Assembly (NCBI GenBank): GCA_003135135.1
Contig: PLDK01000025.1
Location: 70,056-106,375 of the forward strand
From: Deltaproteobacteria bacterium
Lineage (GTDB): Bacteria; Desulfobacterota; Binatia; Binatales; Binataceae
Reading direction: 5' to 3'
DNA length: 36,320 nucleotides
Shown here one piece after another: positions 8,276 through 17,661 of this stretch; position 1 is the stretch's first letter; each line of letters begins with the position of its first letter. The notes under the pieces are model-generated. The model worked only from the letters and a program-made list of their open reading frames with translations, did no database searches and was not told the origin of the DNA. The position numbers were made by a program, and so were the translations under genes.

Positions 8276-8311
8276 CCACCGTGCCGATCGCGGTTGCGAT
8301 CGGCACGGTGG
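8276..8311. terminator. perfect hairpin between convergent genes
   Basis: Sixteen-base arms, CCACCGTGCCGATCGC and its exact complement, flank a GGTT loop. It lies 16 bases after the VOC stop and 32 bases past the helicase stop, the place for a shared bidirectional terminator. There is no T-run on either side, so factor-independent termination is uncertain. Confidence 0.65.
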
Positions 8312-8343
8312 TGGCCGGACTTATTTCCGGGAAATTGCGGCGG

Positions 8344-9558
8344 TTACGCCCAGCGCGAGCGCGGGCGATTACGCGCCGATTTATTGCGCGCGCCGGACGA
8401 GCGGAAGACAGTCACCGGCTTGGGCGCGTGAATTTCGATTTTCTCGAAACCCTCGACGTGCTCGCGATCGAGCGCGTTGCCGAGCGTGCGTTCCAGCCGC
8501 GCCAGGTTGACGCGTTCATCTTGCGTGACCAGGCTGATCGCCTCGCCCGCCTTGCCCATCCTGGCTGTGCGGCCGATGCGATGGATGTAGCCCTCGGTCT
8601 CATCGGGCAGATCGAAGTTGATGACGTGCGAAACGTCGGGGATGTCCAGTCCGCGGGCGGCCACGTCGGTCGCGACCATCACGCGAAACTTTCGCGCGCG
8701 GAATCCCGCCAACGCCGCATTGCGCTGGCTCTGCGAGCGGTCGCCGTGGATCTGCACCGCGTTGACGTGGGCGCGTTGCAGCATCTTGGCAACCCGGTCG
8801 GCGCGGCTCTTGGTGCGCGTGAAGACGATCGCGCTCTCCACTTCGGGACGCTTGAGAATCTCGAGCAGCACTGGTCCCTTGTTCTCGAGCGTGACCGGAT
8901 AAATCGACTGGCGAATTTGCGACGGCGGCGCGGATTTGCCGCCGACCGTGATGCGCTCAGGCGTGGTCAGGAATTCGCGCGCGATCATTTCGGGACCGGA
9001 CGCCATCGTTGCCGAGAACATCATGGTCTGGCGATTCTTCGGCACCATCCGCATGATCCGGCGCAGTTGCGGCAGAAAGCCCATGTCGAGCAGGCGGTCG
9101 GCCTCATCGATGATCACGACTTCAATTTTGTCGAGCTTGACGATGCCGCGCTCGATAAAGTCGATGAGCCGTCCGGGACACGCGACGAGCACTTGCGCGC
9201 CCTTGCGAATCTCGTCGATTTGGCGCCGTTCGGATTCGCCGCCGACCACGGTCGCGCAGCGGATGCGGGTATGGCGTGCGATCAGATCGAACTCGCGCGC
9301 GGCCTGCGCAGCAAGCTCGCGCGTCGGCATGATCACCAGCGCGGCGAGATGCCGGGTGTTCTTGCGATGCAGCCGATCTATAGTCGGGATCAGAAAGGCC
9401 GCGGTCTTGCCGCTGCCGGTTTCAGCCGTGGCCACCACGTCGCGCCCGCTGAGCGCAACCGGGATAGCTCCGGCCTGGACCGGGGTCGGTGTGTGATGAC
9501 CGCGGTCTTTGATTGAACGATGGATCTCGGGTGATACGGGAAATTCAGAAAACGACAA
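8344..9558 (-). CDS. DEAD-box ATP-dependent RNA helicase (RhlE-like)
   Basis: A 404-residue helicase that unwinds RNA structure in ribosome assembly or decay. Motifs in order: the Q-motif region (TPTPVQAGAIP), motif I AETGSGKT (45-52), Ia PTRELA, Ib CPGRLIDF (usually TPGRL; Cys is a minor change), motif II DEAD (151-154), motif III SAT (182-184), VATDVAARGLDIP and motif VI HRIGRTAR (326-333). The short basic tail (NRPRSRWA) suits RNA binding. Start is a TTG at 9558 with AGGA six bases upstream. It is alone, with a 186-base spacer to the next gene upstream that could carry its promoter. Subfamily is less certain than function. Confidence 0.92.
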   Translation of the reverse strand: MSFSEFPVSPEIHRSIKDRGHHTPTPVQAGAIPVALSGRDVVATAETGSGKTAAFLIPTIDRLHRKNTRHLAALVIMPTRELAAQAAREFDLIARHTRIRCATVVGGESERRQIDEIRKGAQVLVACPGRLIDFIERGIVKLDKIEVVIIDEADRLLDMGFLPQLRRIMRMVPKNRQTMMFSATMASGPEMIAREFLTTPERITVGGKSAPPSQIRQSIYPVTLENKGPVLLEILKRPEVESAIVFTRTKSRADRVAKMLQRAHVNAVQIHGDRSQSQRNAALAGFRARKFRVMVATDVAARGLDIPDVSHVINFDLPDETEGYIHRIGRTARMGKAGEAISLVTQDERVNLARLERTLGNALDREHVEGFEKIEIHAPKPVTVFRSSGARNKSARNRPRSRWA

Positions 9559-9744
9559 AGAGTATCCTATGGTTCAGAGCCCCGGATTCCAGTTCGAAAA
9601 AAGTACCGAACTTATGGGTCTGATGGGTTGAGAGGGTGGCGTCACGGAATCCGACGCGCGCATAAAGTCACGATTGACTTGGGGGTAAGGTACACGAACC
9701 GGTGCAGCGGCACAACCCCCGGCAGCGGTTAAATCGAGGCTGCC

Positions 9745-10509
9745 TCAGAATTTGCCGTGCCTGCCCACTCCCGACGCGAAGCGCTCGGCACCGGCGCGCG
9801 TCTCGCCTGAACGGATCGTTTCGATCCCGTGGCGATGCTCGTTTTTGAGCGCATCGCCAAGCGCCAAGGTCCAGCCCTCGTACGCAGATATCCGGTCCGA
9901 GCGCATGCATCGCTGCGGGAAGCCCGCTATCTGTTTGGCCAGTTCCCGCGCCTGCGCCAAGGCAGTGCCCGGCTCGACGACGCGATTCGCAAGGCCCATC
10001 GCGAACGCCTCTTCGCCGGAGACACTGCGGCCGGTCAGGATCATGTCCATCGCACGGCTCATCCCAATCAAGCGCGGCAGCCGGATCGTGCCGCCATCGA
10101 CCAGCGGCACACCGAAGCGCCGGCAATACACGCCGAAGATCGCGTCACGAGCGGCCACGCGCAGGTCGCACCACAGCGCGAGTTCGATTCCGCCCGCGAC
10201 TGCGAATCCCTCGACCGCCGCAATCACCGGCTTGCTGAGGAGCATCCGCGTGCATCCGAGCGGTCCGTCGCCGTTCTCGGTCACGCGATTGCCGCGATCG
10301 GTGGCGACCGCTTTCAGATCTGCGCCCGCGCAAAACGTCCCGCCCGCGCCGGTCAGGATCGCGACCGAGAGAGCGTCGTCGGCGTCGAAGCGGCGCATCG
10401 CGCCGGCCAGCGCCGCGGCGGTGGGCTGATCGACCGCGTTGCGCGCCCCAGGACGGTTGATAGTTACGATCGCGATTCCGCCCTCGATTGCGAACTCGAC
10501 CAGACTCAT
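9745..10509 (-). CDS. crotonase-family enoyl-CoA hydratase/isomerase
   Basis: A 254-residue crotonase-fold enzyme. The first oxyanion-hole segment is FCAGADLK (59-66) and the second is AVAGGIEL, with Glu109 matching the first catalytic Glu of enoyl-CoA hydratase. At the position of the second catalytic Glu (the PE of FGQPE in rat hydratase) it has Cys129 in FGVYCRRFG, followed by GVPLVDGGTIRLPRLIG. This is a recognised subgroup often annotated as hydratase, but the missing Glu argues against straightforward hydration; isomerase, hydrolase or other CoA chemistry is possible. ATG start at 10509, 42 bases after the GNAT gene stop, so the two may be co-transcribed. Confidence 0.87.
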   Translation of the reverse strand: MSLVEFAIEGGIAIVTINRPGARNAVDQPTAAALAGAMRRFDADDALSVAILTGAGGTFCAGADLKAVATDRGNRVTENGDGPLGCTRMLLSKPVIAAVEGFAVAGGIELALWCDLRVAARDAIFGVYCRRFGVPLVDGGTIRLPRLIGMSRAMDMILTGRSVSGEEAFAMGLANRVVEPGTALAQARELAKQIAGFPQRCMRSDRISAYEGWTLALGDALKNEHRHGIETIRSGETRAGAERFASGVGRHGKF

Positions 10510-10551
10510 CGAATGACCTCCCCGGCTGAAGTGCGATTACCCAAAAGAAAC

Positions 10552-11094
10552 TTACTTTTTCAACATTTTGCTTGTCGAGGAGTAGAGATGTACGACGCCC
10601 GAATCCAAAGAGCGACGGCTCTCGAAACCGCTGTGCGCGAACACCTCCAGCATTTGGCGGTTGTCGCCGAGCACGTCGGCTTCGAACTGCGCGATCCCGT
10701 TTGCGTCGGCAATAAGGCTCAGATGTTCGAGCAGCAGAGTGCCGATGCCGCGGCCCTGGAACTCGTCGAGAATTGCGAACGCGACCTCTGCGCGATGCGG
10801 ATCGGAGCCGCAAATATAACGACCGACGCCGATGAAGCGTTCGCGGCCATTCTCAGTTACGGTCGCGGCCAGACCGACGTGACTCTTGAAGTCGAGCTCG
10901 GTCAGACCCTTCAGATCGTGCGGCGACAGATCGCGCTTGGCCCCCATGAAACGAAAGTAGACGGACTGTTCGCTGAGCCTCCCGAAATGCTCGTGCAGGC
11001 GTTCCTGATCGTCGGGGCGAATCGCACGGATCCGGATCGCGGCGCCGTCGAGCATTTTGGCATCGACGCAATATTTCCGCGCGTCGCTAAGCAT
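10552..11094 (-). CDS. GNAT-family N-acetyltransferase
   Basis: A 180-residue acyltransferase using acetyl-CoA. The start is the ATG at 11094 with AGGAG seven bases upstream; an earlier in-frame start would place that site inside the gene. The core motifs are IRAIRPDDQERLHEHF at the N-terminus and EFQGRGIGTLLLEHL, where QGRGIG binds the CoA pyrophosphate. The N-terminal part (SEQSVYFRFMGAKRDLS) resembles the GNAT domain of Pat-type protein lysine acetyltransferases that regulate acyl-CoA synthetases, here without the synthetase-like domain. It is 54 bases downstream of msrB on the same strand. Target unknown. Confidence 0.85.
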   Translation of the reverse strand: MLSDARKYCVDAKMLDGAAIRIRAIRPDDQERLHEHFGRLSEQSVYFRFMGAKRDLSPHDLKGLTELDFKSHVGLAATVTENGRERFIGVGRYICGSDPHRAEVAFAILDEFQGRGIGTLLLEHLSLIADANGIAQFEADVLGDNRQMLEVFAHSGFESRRSLDSGVVHLYSSTSKMLKK

Positions 11095-11148
11095 GTCGCG
11101 ATCTCCTAATGGCGGCTCGCGCAATGCTTACGCGCGGGCCATCGCGAC

Positions 11149-11787
11149 TCACGGCTTATTCGGTTCGTCGGGCTTGATGAACTTGAGCGACGCGGAATTC
11201 ATGCAGTAGCGCAACCCGGTCGGCCGCGGACCGTCGTCGAACACGTGCCCGAGATGCGCGTCGCATTTCGCGCACAGCACCTCGGTCCGCTTCGTGAAAA
11301 GCGAACTGTCGGTCTCCGTCTTGACGTTCTCCGGCGCGATCGGCTGATAGAAGCTCGGCCATCCGGTGCCGGATTCGAACTTGGTGTCGGAGCTGAACAG
11401 CGCATTGCCGCAGCAGATGCACCGATACAGACCCTTGTCGTGATTCTCGGCGTATAGGTTTGCGAACGGGCGCTCGGTGCCCTTTTTGCGCGTGACCTCG
11501 TACTGCTCCGGGGTCAGCTCCTTGCGCCATTCCTCGTCCGTCTTGACGACTTTATCTTCCATCACGAGTCCCTTTCTTTGGCCGGAATCGGTGAACTCCA
11601 CTATCGATACTTTGACTATGCCCGGCGCATCCGGGTCCGGCGAATTGCCGGATGCATCGGATGCGGCGGCGGTTTCAGCGTAACCGAATGCGACGACCGC
11701 CGGTATCGCGGCGATCGCGGCGATGAATACTCGCCGCCCGATCAGACGCTCGTTGTGACTATTCGAATGATTACTGCTCTGAGCCAA
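11149..11787 (-). CDS. msrB: exported peptide-methionine (R)-S-oxide reductase MsrB
   Basis: A 212-residue protein that repairs R-methionine sulfoxide. An N-terminal signal with twin arginines ([13 protein letters not shown], residues 17-29) and a hydrophobic core ending near AETAAAS points to export, possibly by Tat. The MsrB domain has both zinc pairs (Cys123/Cys126 and Cys172/Cys175), [21 protein letters not shown] and the catalytic Cys195 in RYCMNSASL. The start is uncertain: no ATG is in frame before the signal, and TTG at 11787 or the CTG just before the signal are candidates. The frame stays open far upstream but that part is antisense to cysA and not credible. It ends the sulfate-transport gene block, 80 bases after cysA. 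Confidence 0.9.
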   Translation of the reverse strand: MAQSSNHSNSHNERLIGRRVFIAAIAAIPAVVAFGYAETAAASDASGNSPDPDAPGIVKVSIVEFTDSGQRKGLVMEDKVVKTDEEWRKELTPEQYEVTRKKGTERPFANLYAENHDKGLYRCICCGNALFSSDTKFESGTGWPSFYQPIAPENVKTETDSSLFTKRTEVLCAKCDAHLGHVFDDGPRPTGLRYCMNSASLKFIKPDEPNKP

Positions 11788-11867
11788 CTTTCGACCGCTG
11801 TGTTGATCATTGCATATTAGACGACGGCGTCGAAGGCCGCCCGCTTCCCCGCAACCAGCCCTGGAAT

Positions 11868-12938
11868 CTAGATCGAATAGACGAACAGCTTCTGTTCCTT
11901 GGGTCTGAGAAAAACGTTCGCGCCCGGCTCCAGATGCAGCGCCTGGTAGCGTTCGTGATCGATCTCGACCTGCACCATGTCGCCCCACTCGGCGACCAAC
12001 TCGATCTTGACCTGCGGACCGGCCGGATTGATCGACTTCACGGTCGCCGGGAACGTCTGCTTGCCGTTGGGCTTCATCACGATTTCCAGCAGATGCGGCC
12101 GCACGTAGAGGACCGCCTTGCCGGTCTCGGGATGCGCATGGGCATGGGTGTTCTCGAGTTCGACGGCAGTATCGCCGAGAAACACGCGGCCGTTCTCGAT
12201 TCGGCCGTGGAACAGGTTCACGTTGCCCAGGAAGTTGTACACGAAAGCGTTGGCGGGATGGTGATAGACCTCCTCGGCCGAGCCGATCTGCTCGATGCGC
12301 CCCTGGTTCATAACGACGATCCGGTTGGCGAGTTCGAGCGCCTCTTCCTGATCGTGAGTGACGAAAACGCTGGTTATCTTGATCTCGTCGTGCAGTCGCC
12401 GCAGCCATCGGCGCAGTTCCTGCCGCACCTTGGCGTCGAGCGCGCCGAACGGCTCGTCGAGCAGCAGCACTTTTGGCTCCACGGCCAGCGTGCGCGCGAG
12501 TGCGACGCGCTGGCGCTGCCCGCCGGAGAGCTGCGAGGGGTAGCGATCGGCAAGAAAATCAAGCTGCACGAGCTTCAGCAGCTCATGCACCCGCCGCGCG
12601 ATCGCGGCCTCGGCGGGGCGCGCGCGCCGCGGGATCACGCGCAGCCCGAAGGCGACGTTTTCGAACACCGTCATGTGGCGAAATAGCGCGTAGTGCTGAA
12701 ATACGAAACCGACTTTGCGCTCGCGAACGCTGACGTCGCTGGCGTCCTCGCCGTGAAACAGCACCTCGCCGGTGTCCGGCGTTTCCAGCCCCGCGATTAT
12801 CCGTAGCAGCGTGGTCTTGCCCGAGCCCGACAGCCCCAGCAGCGCGACCAGCTCGCCGGTTTCGATATGCAGGTTGAGATTGTCAACCGCGACGAAATCG
12901 CCGAACTTCTTGGCTATATTTCTGAGCTCGATACTCAT
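11868..12938 (-). CDS. cysA: sulfate/thiosulfate ABC transporter ATP-binding protein CysA
   Basis: A 356-residue ATPase driving sulfate import. Walker A is GLSGSGKT (35-42, with Leu where Pro is usual), Q-loop Gln81, signature LSGGQ (137-141), Walker B VLLLDEP (157-163) and switch His195. The C-terminal third is the regulatory TOBE-type domain of CysA proteins. Its ATG overlaps the cysW stop in an ATGA, a sign of translational coupling and fixed stoichiometry. The gene order binding protein, cysT, cysW, cysA is the classical one for sulfate rather than molybdate uptake. Confidence 0.93.
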   Translation of the reverse strand: MSIELRNIAKKFGDFVAVDNLNLHIETGELVALLGLSGSGKTTLLRIIAGLETPDTGEVLFHGEDASDVSVRERKVGFVFQHYALFRHMTVFENVAFGLRVIPRRARPAEAAIARRVHELLKLVQLDFLADRYPSQLSGGQRQRVALARTLAVEPKVLLLDEPFGALDAKVRQELRRWLRRLHDEIKITSVFVTHDQEEALELANRIVVMNQGRIEQIGSAEEVYHHPANAFVYNFLGNVNLFHGRIENGRVFLGDTAVELENTHAHAHPETGKAVLYVRPHLLEIVMKPNGKQTFPATVKSINPAGPQVKIELVAEWGDMVQVEIDHERYQALHLEPGANVFLRPKEQKLFVYSI

Positions 12939-13855
12939 GCCGCAACTTTGACCGCCAGTTCGTCCTGTGCCTGCTTCACCGGAACCACTCGGCGCTCCAG
13001 AAAACGCTTGGCGATGAGCGTCGCGATCGCGAGCATGGTAAGCAGCGACGAGACCGCAAATGCGGCCGCGAACTGAAAATCATTGTACAGAATCTCGACG
13101 TACAGCGGCATCGTGTTCGTGTGCCCCTGGATATGCCCCGAAACCACCGAGACCGCGCCGAACTCGCCCATCGCGCGCGCGTTGCACAACACCAGGCCGT
13201 ACAGCAGCCCCCACTTGACGTTGGGGATCGTCACCCGAAAAAACATTTGCCATCCACCGGCGCCCAGCACGATCGCGGCTTCTTCCTCCTCGCTGCCGAC
13301 CGCCTGCATGATCGGGATGAGTTCGCGCGCGGCCAGCGGAAACGTAACGAAGAGCGTCGCCAGCACGATTCCCGGCTCCGCAAAAATCACCCTGATGCCG
13401 TGAGCGGCAAGGAATCCGCCAAGCGGCGCGCGCACCCCGAGCAGCAGCACGAACAGCATCCCCGAGATGACCGGCGAGACCGAAAACGGTATGTCGATCA
13501 GCGTCAGGAGTGTTTGCTTGCCGGGAAAATCGAAGCGCGCGATCGCCCACGATGCGGCGATACCGAAAGTAACGTTGAGCGGCACCGCGATCGCGGCGGT
13601 CATCAGCGTCAGCCGAATTGCGGCGCGCGCCTCAGGATTGGCGATCGCGGCAAAGTAAGCGCCGACTCCTTTCCGCAGCGCCTCGGCGAAAACCGCGATT
13701 ACCGGGATGAAAATAAATAGCGCGACAAACACCATCGCGATCGTGATCAGCGCGATTCTGACCATGGGCGGATCCGCCGTCCCGGGTCGTTTCGGTTCGC
13801 GATGCGGTTGGCTGGCCATCTGCACCGTCAGGCCGTCAGGCGGCGGCTGCTCCAC
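12935..13855 (-). CDS. cysW: sulfate ABC transporter permease CysW
   Basis: A 306-residue inner-membrane permease with about six hydrophobic helices, the first at about residues 32-57. The binding-protein-dependent transport EAA loop is seen around [24 protein letters not shown], and the [20 protein letters not shown] segment is characteristic of CysW. The GTG start at 13855 overlaps the end of cysT by 28 bases; an ATG at 13819 would remove the overlap and 12 residues, and cannot be excluded. It pairs with CysT to form the channel energised by CysA. Confidence 0.92.
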   Translation of the reverse strand: MEQPPPDGLTVQMASQPHREPKRPGTADPPMVRIALITIAMVFVALFIFIPVIAVFAEALRKGVGAYFAAIANPEARAAIRLTLMTAAIAVPLNVTFGIAASWAIARFDFPGKQTLLTLIDIPFSVSPVISGMLFVLLLGVRAPLGGFLAAHGIRVIFAEPGIVLATLFVTFPLAARELIPIMQAVGSEEEEAAIVLGAGGWQMFFRVTIPNVKWGLLYGLVLCNARAMGEFGAVSVVSGHIQGHTNTMPLYVEILYNDFQFAAAFAVSSLLTMLAIATLIAKRFLERRVVPVKQAQDELAVKVAA

Positions 13856-14661
13856 CTTTGCAGCACGTTAACCCCGAGCAGAATCAAGAACGACACCGTC
13901 AGCATCACCACCGCGATCGCCGTCGCGCCGGCGTAATCGAATTGCTCGAGCTTGCTCATGATCAGCAACGGCACCACTTCGGTATGCATCGGCATGTTGC
14001 CTGAAATGAATACGACCGAGCCGTATTCACCGAGCGCGCGCGCAAACGCGAGTGCGAACCCGGTCAGCAGCGCGGGAATCAGTGCGGGCGCGATCACCAA
14101 TACGAACGTCTGCAAGCGGCTTGCGCCGAGCGTCGCCGCGGCCTCCTCGTATTCCTGATCGAGATCCTCGAGCACCGGCTGGATGGTGCGCACCACGAAC
14201 GGCAGCCCGACGAAAGTAAGCGCGACCGCCACTCCGAGCGGAGTGTACGCGACTTTTATTCCCAGCGGCGCGAGGTACCGCCCAATCCATCCGTTGCTCG
14301 CATAAATCGCGGTGAGAGTGATTCCCGCTACCGAAGTCGGCAGCGCGAACGGCAGATCGACCATCACGTCAATCAGGCTTTTGCCCGGAAATTCGTAACG
14401 AACCAGGCTCCACGCCACGATGAACCCGAACACCGAGTTGACCAACGCGCCTGCGATCGATGCGCTGAAGCTCAGCCGGTAGGCCGCGATAGTGCGCGGA
14501 CTTGCAACCGCGGCCCAGAACTGGGGCCAGGTCAGCGTGAAAGTCTTGAAGAAGATCGTCGAGATCGGAATCAGCACGACGATTCCGAGGTACGCGAGCG
14601 TGAAGCCCAGAGTCAGGCCGAATCCCGGCAGCACGTTGCTGCGTTTCGTGTTCGATGCCAT
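13828..14661 (-). CDS. cysT: sulfate ABC transporter permease CysT (CysU)
   Basis: A 277-residue permease. The start is taken at the ATG at 14661 (MASNTKRSNVLPGFGL), because the open frame upstream overlaps the end of the binding-protein gene and lacks family similarity. Hallmarks are DLPFALPTSVAGITL, the EAA loop around EDLDQEYEEAAATLGAS, and ARALGEYGSVVFISGNMP. It forms a heterodimer with CysW in the inner membrane. It lies 25 bases after the stop of the binding-protein gene. Confidence 0.92.
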   Translation of the reverse strand: MASNTKRSNVLPGFGLTLGFTLAYLGIVVLIPISTIFFKTFTLTWPQFWAAVASPRTIAAYRLSFSASIAGALVNSVFGFIVAWSLVRYEFPGKSLIDVMVDLPFALPTSVAGITLTAIYASNGWIGRYLAPLGIKVAYTPLGVAVALTFVGLPFVVRTIQPVLEDLDQEYEEAAATLGASRLQTFVLVIAPALIPALLTGFALAFARALGEYGSVVFISGNMPMHTEVVPLLIMSKLEQFDYAGATAIAVVMLTVSFLILLGVNVLQRWSSRRLTA

Positions 14662-14686
14662 CGCGCGCCGCTTTGCCCCGGCTCCC

Positions 14687-15721
14687 CTAACTTCCCGGTT
14701 GATAGATCTTGTCGAATACGCCGCCGTCGCCGAAAAACTTGGGCTGCGCCTTTTTCCATCCGCCAAAATCCGAATCAATCGTGAGCAGGCTCATGCCTGG
14801 AAATTGGCTCGCATACTTCGCGGCGACGGCCTTATCGCGCGGACGGAAAAAATTCTGCGCGATTATTTCCTGGGCCGCGGGCGTGTACAGAAATTCCAGG
14901 TACGCCTTCGAGATCGCCGCCGTGCCGCGGCGGTCGTCCACCTTGTCCACCCACGCAACGGGAGGTTCGGCCAGGATGCTTACCGACGGATACACGACCT
15001 CGAACTTGTCGGCGCCAAATTGCTTGATCGCCGTCCGCGCCTCGTTTTCCCACGCGATCAGCACGTCGCCGATTTCGCGCTCGACGAAAGTAGTCGTCGA
15101 GCCGCGCGCGCCGGAATCGAGCACGGGCACGTTTTTGTAGAGCAGCTTGACGAACGCCGCCGCCTTCGCCTCGTCGCCGCCGTTGCGTTTGAGCGCGTAG
15201 CCCCACACCGCCAGGAAATTCCATCGCGCGCCGCCCGAGGTCTTCGGATTCGCCGTGATTACCGCGATGCCCGGTTTTACCAGGTCATCCCAGTCGTGGA
15301 TCTTTTTCGGATTTCCCTTGCGCACCAGCAGCACGATGGTCGACGTGTAGGGACAGCTGTTGTCGGGCAGGCGCGATTGCCAGTTCGACGGCAGCAAGTC
15401 CGCCTTCTCGACGATCGCGTCGATGTCGCCGGCCAGCCCGAGCGTCACCACGTCGGCCTCCAGGCCGTCGATTACCGCGCGCGCCTGCTTGCCCGAGCCG
15501 CCGTGCGATTGGTTGACGGTGACGTCGTCGCCCGTCTTCGCCTTCCACTCCTTCGCGAACTGCGCGTTGACAGCTTCGTAGAGTTCACGGGTCGGATCGT
15601 ACGATACGTTGAGGAGTGTGACTTGAGCTGCGCGCGCGGCGCGCACACCGAGAGCAACGCTCGCCGCCACCACGAGGGCGGCGGCGAGCGTATGTGTCAA
15701 TTTCAACCTGCTACCGGACAT
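14687..15721 (-). CDS. sbp: periplasmic sulfate-binding protein
   Basis: A 344-residue binding protein delivering sulfate to CysTWA. It has a Sec-type signal (hydrophobic run about residues 10-27, predicted cut after ARAA). The mature protein carries [49 protein letters not shown] and [14 protein letters not shown], all conserved in Sbp/CysP proteins. Sbp and CysP cannot be told apart by eye. Its start lies 15 bases after the porin stop, so the porin and the transporter are very likely one transcript. Confidence 0.93.
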   Translation of the reverse strand: MSGSRLKLTHTLAAALVVAASVALGVRAARAAQVTLLNVSYDPTRELYEAVNAQFAKEWKAKTGDDVTVNQSHGGSGKQARAVIDGLEADVVTLGLAGDIDAIVEKADLLPSNWQSRLPDNSCPYTSTIVLLVRKGNPKKIHDWDDLVKPGIAVITANPKTSGGARWNFLAVWGYALKRNGGDEAKAAAFVKLLYKNVPVLDSGARGSTTTFVEREIGDVLIAWENEARTAIKQFGADKFEVVYPSVSILAEPPVAWVDKVDDRRGTAAISKAYLEFLYTPAAQEIIAQNFFRPRDKAVAAKYASQFPGMSLLTIDSDFGGWKKAQPKFFGDGGVFDKIYQPGS

Positions 15722-15735
15722 TCCGATATTCCACC

Positions 15736-17247
15736 TCAGAACGAAATCTGCAGTTGCGACTCGAAGCAGCTTTCGTTAGGCCGGTCCTTGGTCTCGGCGG
15801 TCGTACCAGCGCCCCCGTCGAAGTACGTGTTCGCATAGTCGAACTGCCACTTGATGTTGCTGGTCAGATACCAGTTGACGCCCGCCGCAAACTCGGTCGC
15901 AGTCTTCGCGGACGCGTCCGGATTGGCGAAACCGAGCTGGAACTGTCGGGTATCCGTGGCGACGTTGCTGATTCTGGCCGCCAACTCCCATCCGCCCCAC
16001 GATCCATTGCGCGGGTCGAACGGATGATATGGCTTGACCCACCCGTAGGACGCGTTTTCACCGGTCAACAGGTATGAGGCCTGCGCGAAATAGCCGGTGT
16101 CCGTGAAGGTATCGGTCCGGTTGATTTGCTGTTTGAACGGAATGTTCCCGGGTGTGGCGAACCGGTTCAGCGAGTGCTCGTCCTGCGCGTATTCGGCCAT
16201 CAATCCGAAGGGGCCGACGTAGTAGTAGGCTTGCGGCTCCAGACGCGTGCGCAACCCCGACGCCGTCACTCCCGAGGCGTATGAGAACCAGGTGCTCGCG
16301 CCATACGTCTTGTAGGACGAGATCGTGCTGCCGCGTTCATCGCCATAAGAACCGGCGAAACCGAAACCGAGACCCTTGAGCCACTGGTTCTCGCCGATTT
16401 CGAACGGTGTCGCGAAGATACGGCCGACGAAATCCTTGCCGTCGTTGTTGTCGACGTCATAAGTGTCGGACGCGGTGTTGTTTGGCACCCCGTTCATCAA
16501 CGCGGCGTCATAGAAGACGCGGCCGTCCAGAAGTCTGCCGTGCAGGGAGAAACCAGTGTCGCGGTTCGGGACCAGATTCTGGATCTCCGAACGTTCGCTG
16601 AATTCCAGGTCGCGATCCGACTGTAGGCGCTCGAGATCCAGCGGCGCCTTGAACTTCCCGGCCCTCAGGCTCGCAAAATCGAAATAGGTGATATTGAGGT
16701 AGGCGTCTTGCAGTACGACTTTGCCCTGGCCGAAGTCGGGCGTGATGTTGAAGTTGTAGTACTTCGCCACCGAGCCGGTGATAATCGGGCGCACCCGGTT
16801 CAGGAAGAATGTGCTGCCGCTGTCCTTGTCCGCGCCGCTGGTGAAGAAGCGGCCGTCGCCCTGGATGATTCCGCCGAAACCGATATTGTAGTCGTGGTCG
16901 GGCGAAGAGAGCGAGAATCCCTCGTCGCCCGCCTTGACGATCGGCCACGCAAGCGCCTGCTTGCGCTCCGTCTGGGCCTCAACGTCGATTTTTTGGGCCT
17001 GAACGTCAAGTTTCTGGGCCTGAACGTCGACCTTTTGATCGATCACTTTCACCTTCTGGCTCAGCCCTTCCAGCGTATCGACCCGCTGCTCGAGTTGCTT
17101 GATTTCTGTCTTGAGCAACTCAATTTCCCGATCCTTCGGATCTTTGGATAGCTTCGACTGCGCGTGCGCCGGCCCGGCGGGTAGCGACACCCCGACAATT
17201 ACCGCCGCCAGCAGGACTGGCAGGATCGGCAAAGTGCATTTTCTCAT
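15736..17247 (-). CDS. OprP/OprO-family porin with N-terminal coiled coil
   Basis: A 503-residue outer-membrane barrel protein. A signal peptide ends at about Ala29 (AGPAHA). A charged coiled coil follows (residues about 38-92, with three copies of K-[VLI]-D-V-[QE]-A-Q), then a barrel domain starting near [17 protein letters not shown] and ending in aromatic Phe, the usual C-terminal signal for outer-membrane insertion. The family (phosphate-selective porins O and P) forms anion-selective channels with a periplasmic or trimerising coiled coil. Placed 15 bases upstream of the sulfate-binding protein gene and behind an Rrf2 regulator, it most likely admits sulfate or organosulfur anions. That specificity is inference. 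ATG start at 17247. Confidence 0.88.
   Translation of the reverse strand: MRKCTLPILPVLLAAVIVGVSLPAGPAHAQSKLSKDPKDREIELLKTEIKQLEQRVDTLEGLSQKVKVIDQKVDVQAQKLDVQAQKIDVEAQTERKQALAWPIVKAGDEGFSLSSPDHDYNIGFGGIIQGDGRFFTSGADKDSGSTFFLNRVRPIITGSVAKYYNFNITPDFGQGKVVLQDAYLNITYFDFASLRAGKFKAPLDLERLQSDRDLEFSERSEIQNLVPNRDTGFSLHGRLLDGRVFYDAALMNGVPNNTASDTYDVDNNDGKDFVGRIFATPFEIGENQWLKGLGFGFAGSYGDERGSTISSYKTYGASTWFSYASGVTASGLRTRLEPQAYYYVGPFGLMAEYAQDEHSLNRFATPGNIPFKQQINRTDTFTDTGYFAQASYLLTGENASYGWVKPYHPFDPRNGSWGGWELAARISNVATDTRQFQLGFANPDASAKTATEFAAGVNWYLTSNIKWQFDYANTYFDGGAGTTAETKDRPNESCFESQLQISF
16973..17035. repeat. three tandem 21-base units inside the porin gene
   Basis: Three near-identical 21-base units begin at 16973, 16994 and 17015, each with TGGGCCT followed by AACGTC. 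They encode one heptad of the coiled coil per unit, so the coil length can change by unit gain or loss. Confidence 0.8.
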
Positions 17248-17409
17248 CTCGAAAGCCCCTCATCGTCTTGGGAACTTCCGGATGACCGGTCAGCTCATGG
17301 TTTAAGATTAACGGCTCTGTCATGGAGCACCCGGATCCTTCCTTGGTCCGGGCTCCTCCCTGGATTTTCATATTTTCACTGTCGTGGACGATTAATTTCG
17401 CGGCTGCTG
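17248..17409 (-). promoter_or_regulatory. structured leader before the porin gene
   Basis: The 162-base gap between yezD and the porin gene holds a hairpin: CCCGGA (17330-17335) pairs with TCCGGG (17347-17352), extended by GGAG/CTCC across a two-base bulge. Further on lies the perfect palindrome TGACCGGTCA (17283-17292). These could be a transcription-factor site and an RNA structure; I cannot match them to a known riboswitch. Confidence 0.35.
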
Positions 17410-17610
17410 TTACCCACGACCGGGCTTGTCGAAGCGAAACTTCTCTTTGCGCTCGATTTGCACGACTCGCGAGTCCTGGATTACGACCTCTACCGACCCA
17501 AAGCGCACGCCGCTGATGGCGCTTGCGATGCGCCGCAGAATCTCGTCGCCTGAATCGGGCTCGGGCTGAACCTCACGCCGGCCAGAAAGAATTGAATCGA
17601 CTTTCATCAT
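17410..17610 (-). CDS. YezD-family (DUF2292) small protein
   Basis: A 66-residue protein with the family signature ISGVRFGSVEVVIQDSRVVQIERKEKFRF. Members are found again and again beside sulfate transport and assimilation genes and are thought to belong to the sulfur regulon, though the molecular role is unknown to me. Here it sits between an Rrf2 regulator and the porin and sulfate transporter genes, all on the minus strand. Two adjacent ATG codons open it (17610 and 17607). The dyad at 17618-17636 lies immediately upstream. Basic and soluble, no signal peptide. Confidence 0.85.
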   Translation of the reverse strand: MMKVDSILSGRREVQPEPDSGDEILRRIASAISGVRFGSVEVVIQDSRVVQIERKEKFRFDKPGRG

Positions 17611-17617
17611 CTATCCC

Positions 17618-17636
17618 ATTAGGTGACTAGACTAAT
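17618..17636. promoter_or_regulatory. dyad upstream of yezD, candidate Rrf2 operator
   Basis: ATTAG and CTAAT arms are separated by nine bases, and on the minus strand the region also contains TAGTC twice in tandem. It is 8 bases upstream of the yezD start and just past the Rrf2 gene, a sensible operator position for the sulfur operon. Confidence 0.4.
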
Positions 17637-17661
17637 CCCAAAAAAAAGAGCAGTCCTGGTT

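Noticed and set aside
8281-9516. Plus-strand frame opposite the DEAD-box helicase
   Set aside because: Antisense shadow; the helicase motifs are complete on the minus strand.
11788-12408. Upstream extension of the msrB reading frame
   Set aside because: It lies antisense across cysA and is Arg-rich without homology; the signal peptide marks the true N-terminus.
17248-17409. SAM or other known sulfur riboswitch
   Set aside because: Hairpins are present but I cannot match a known consensus by eye; kept only as a generic leader.
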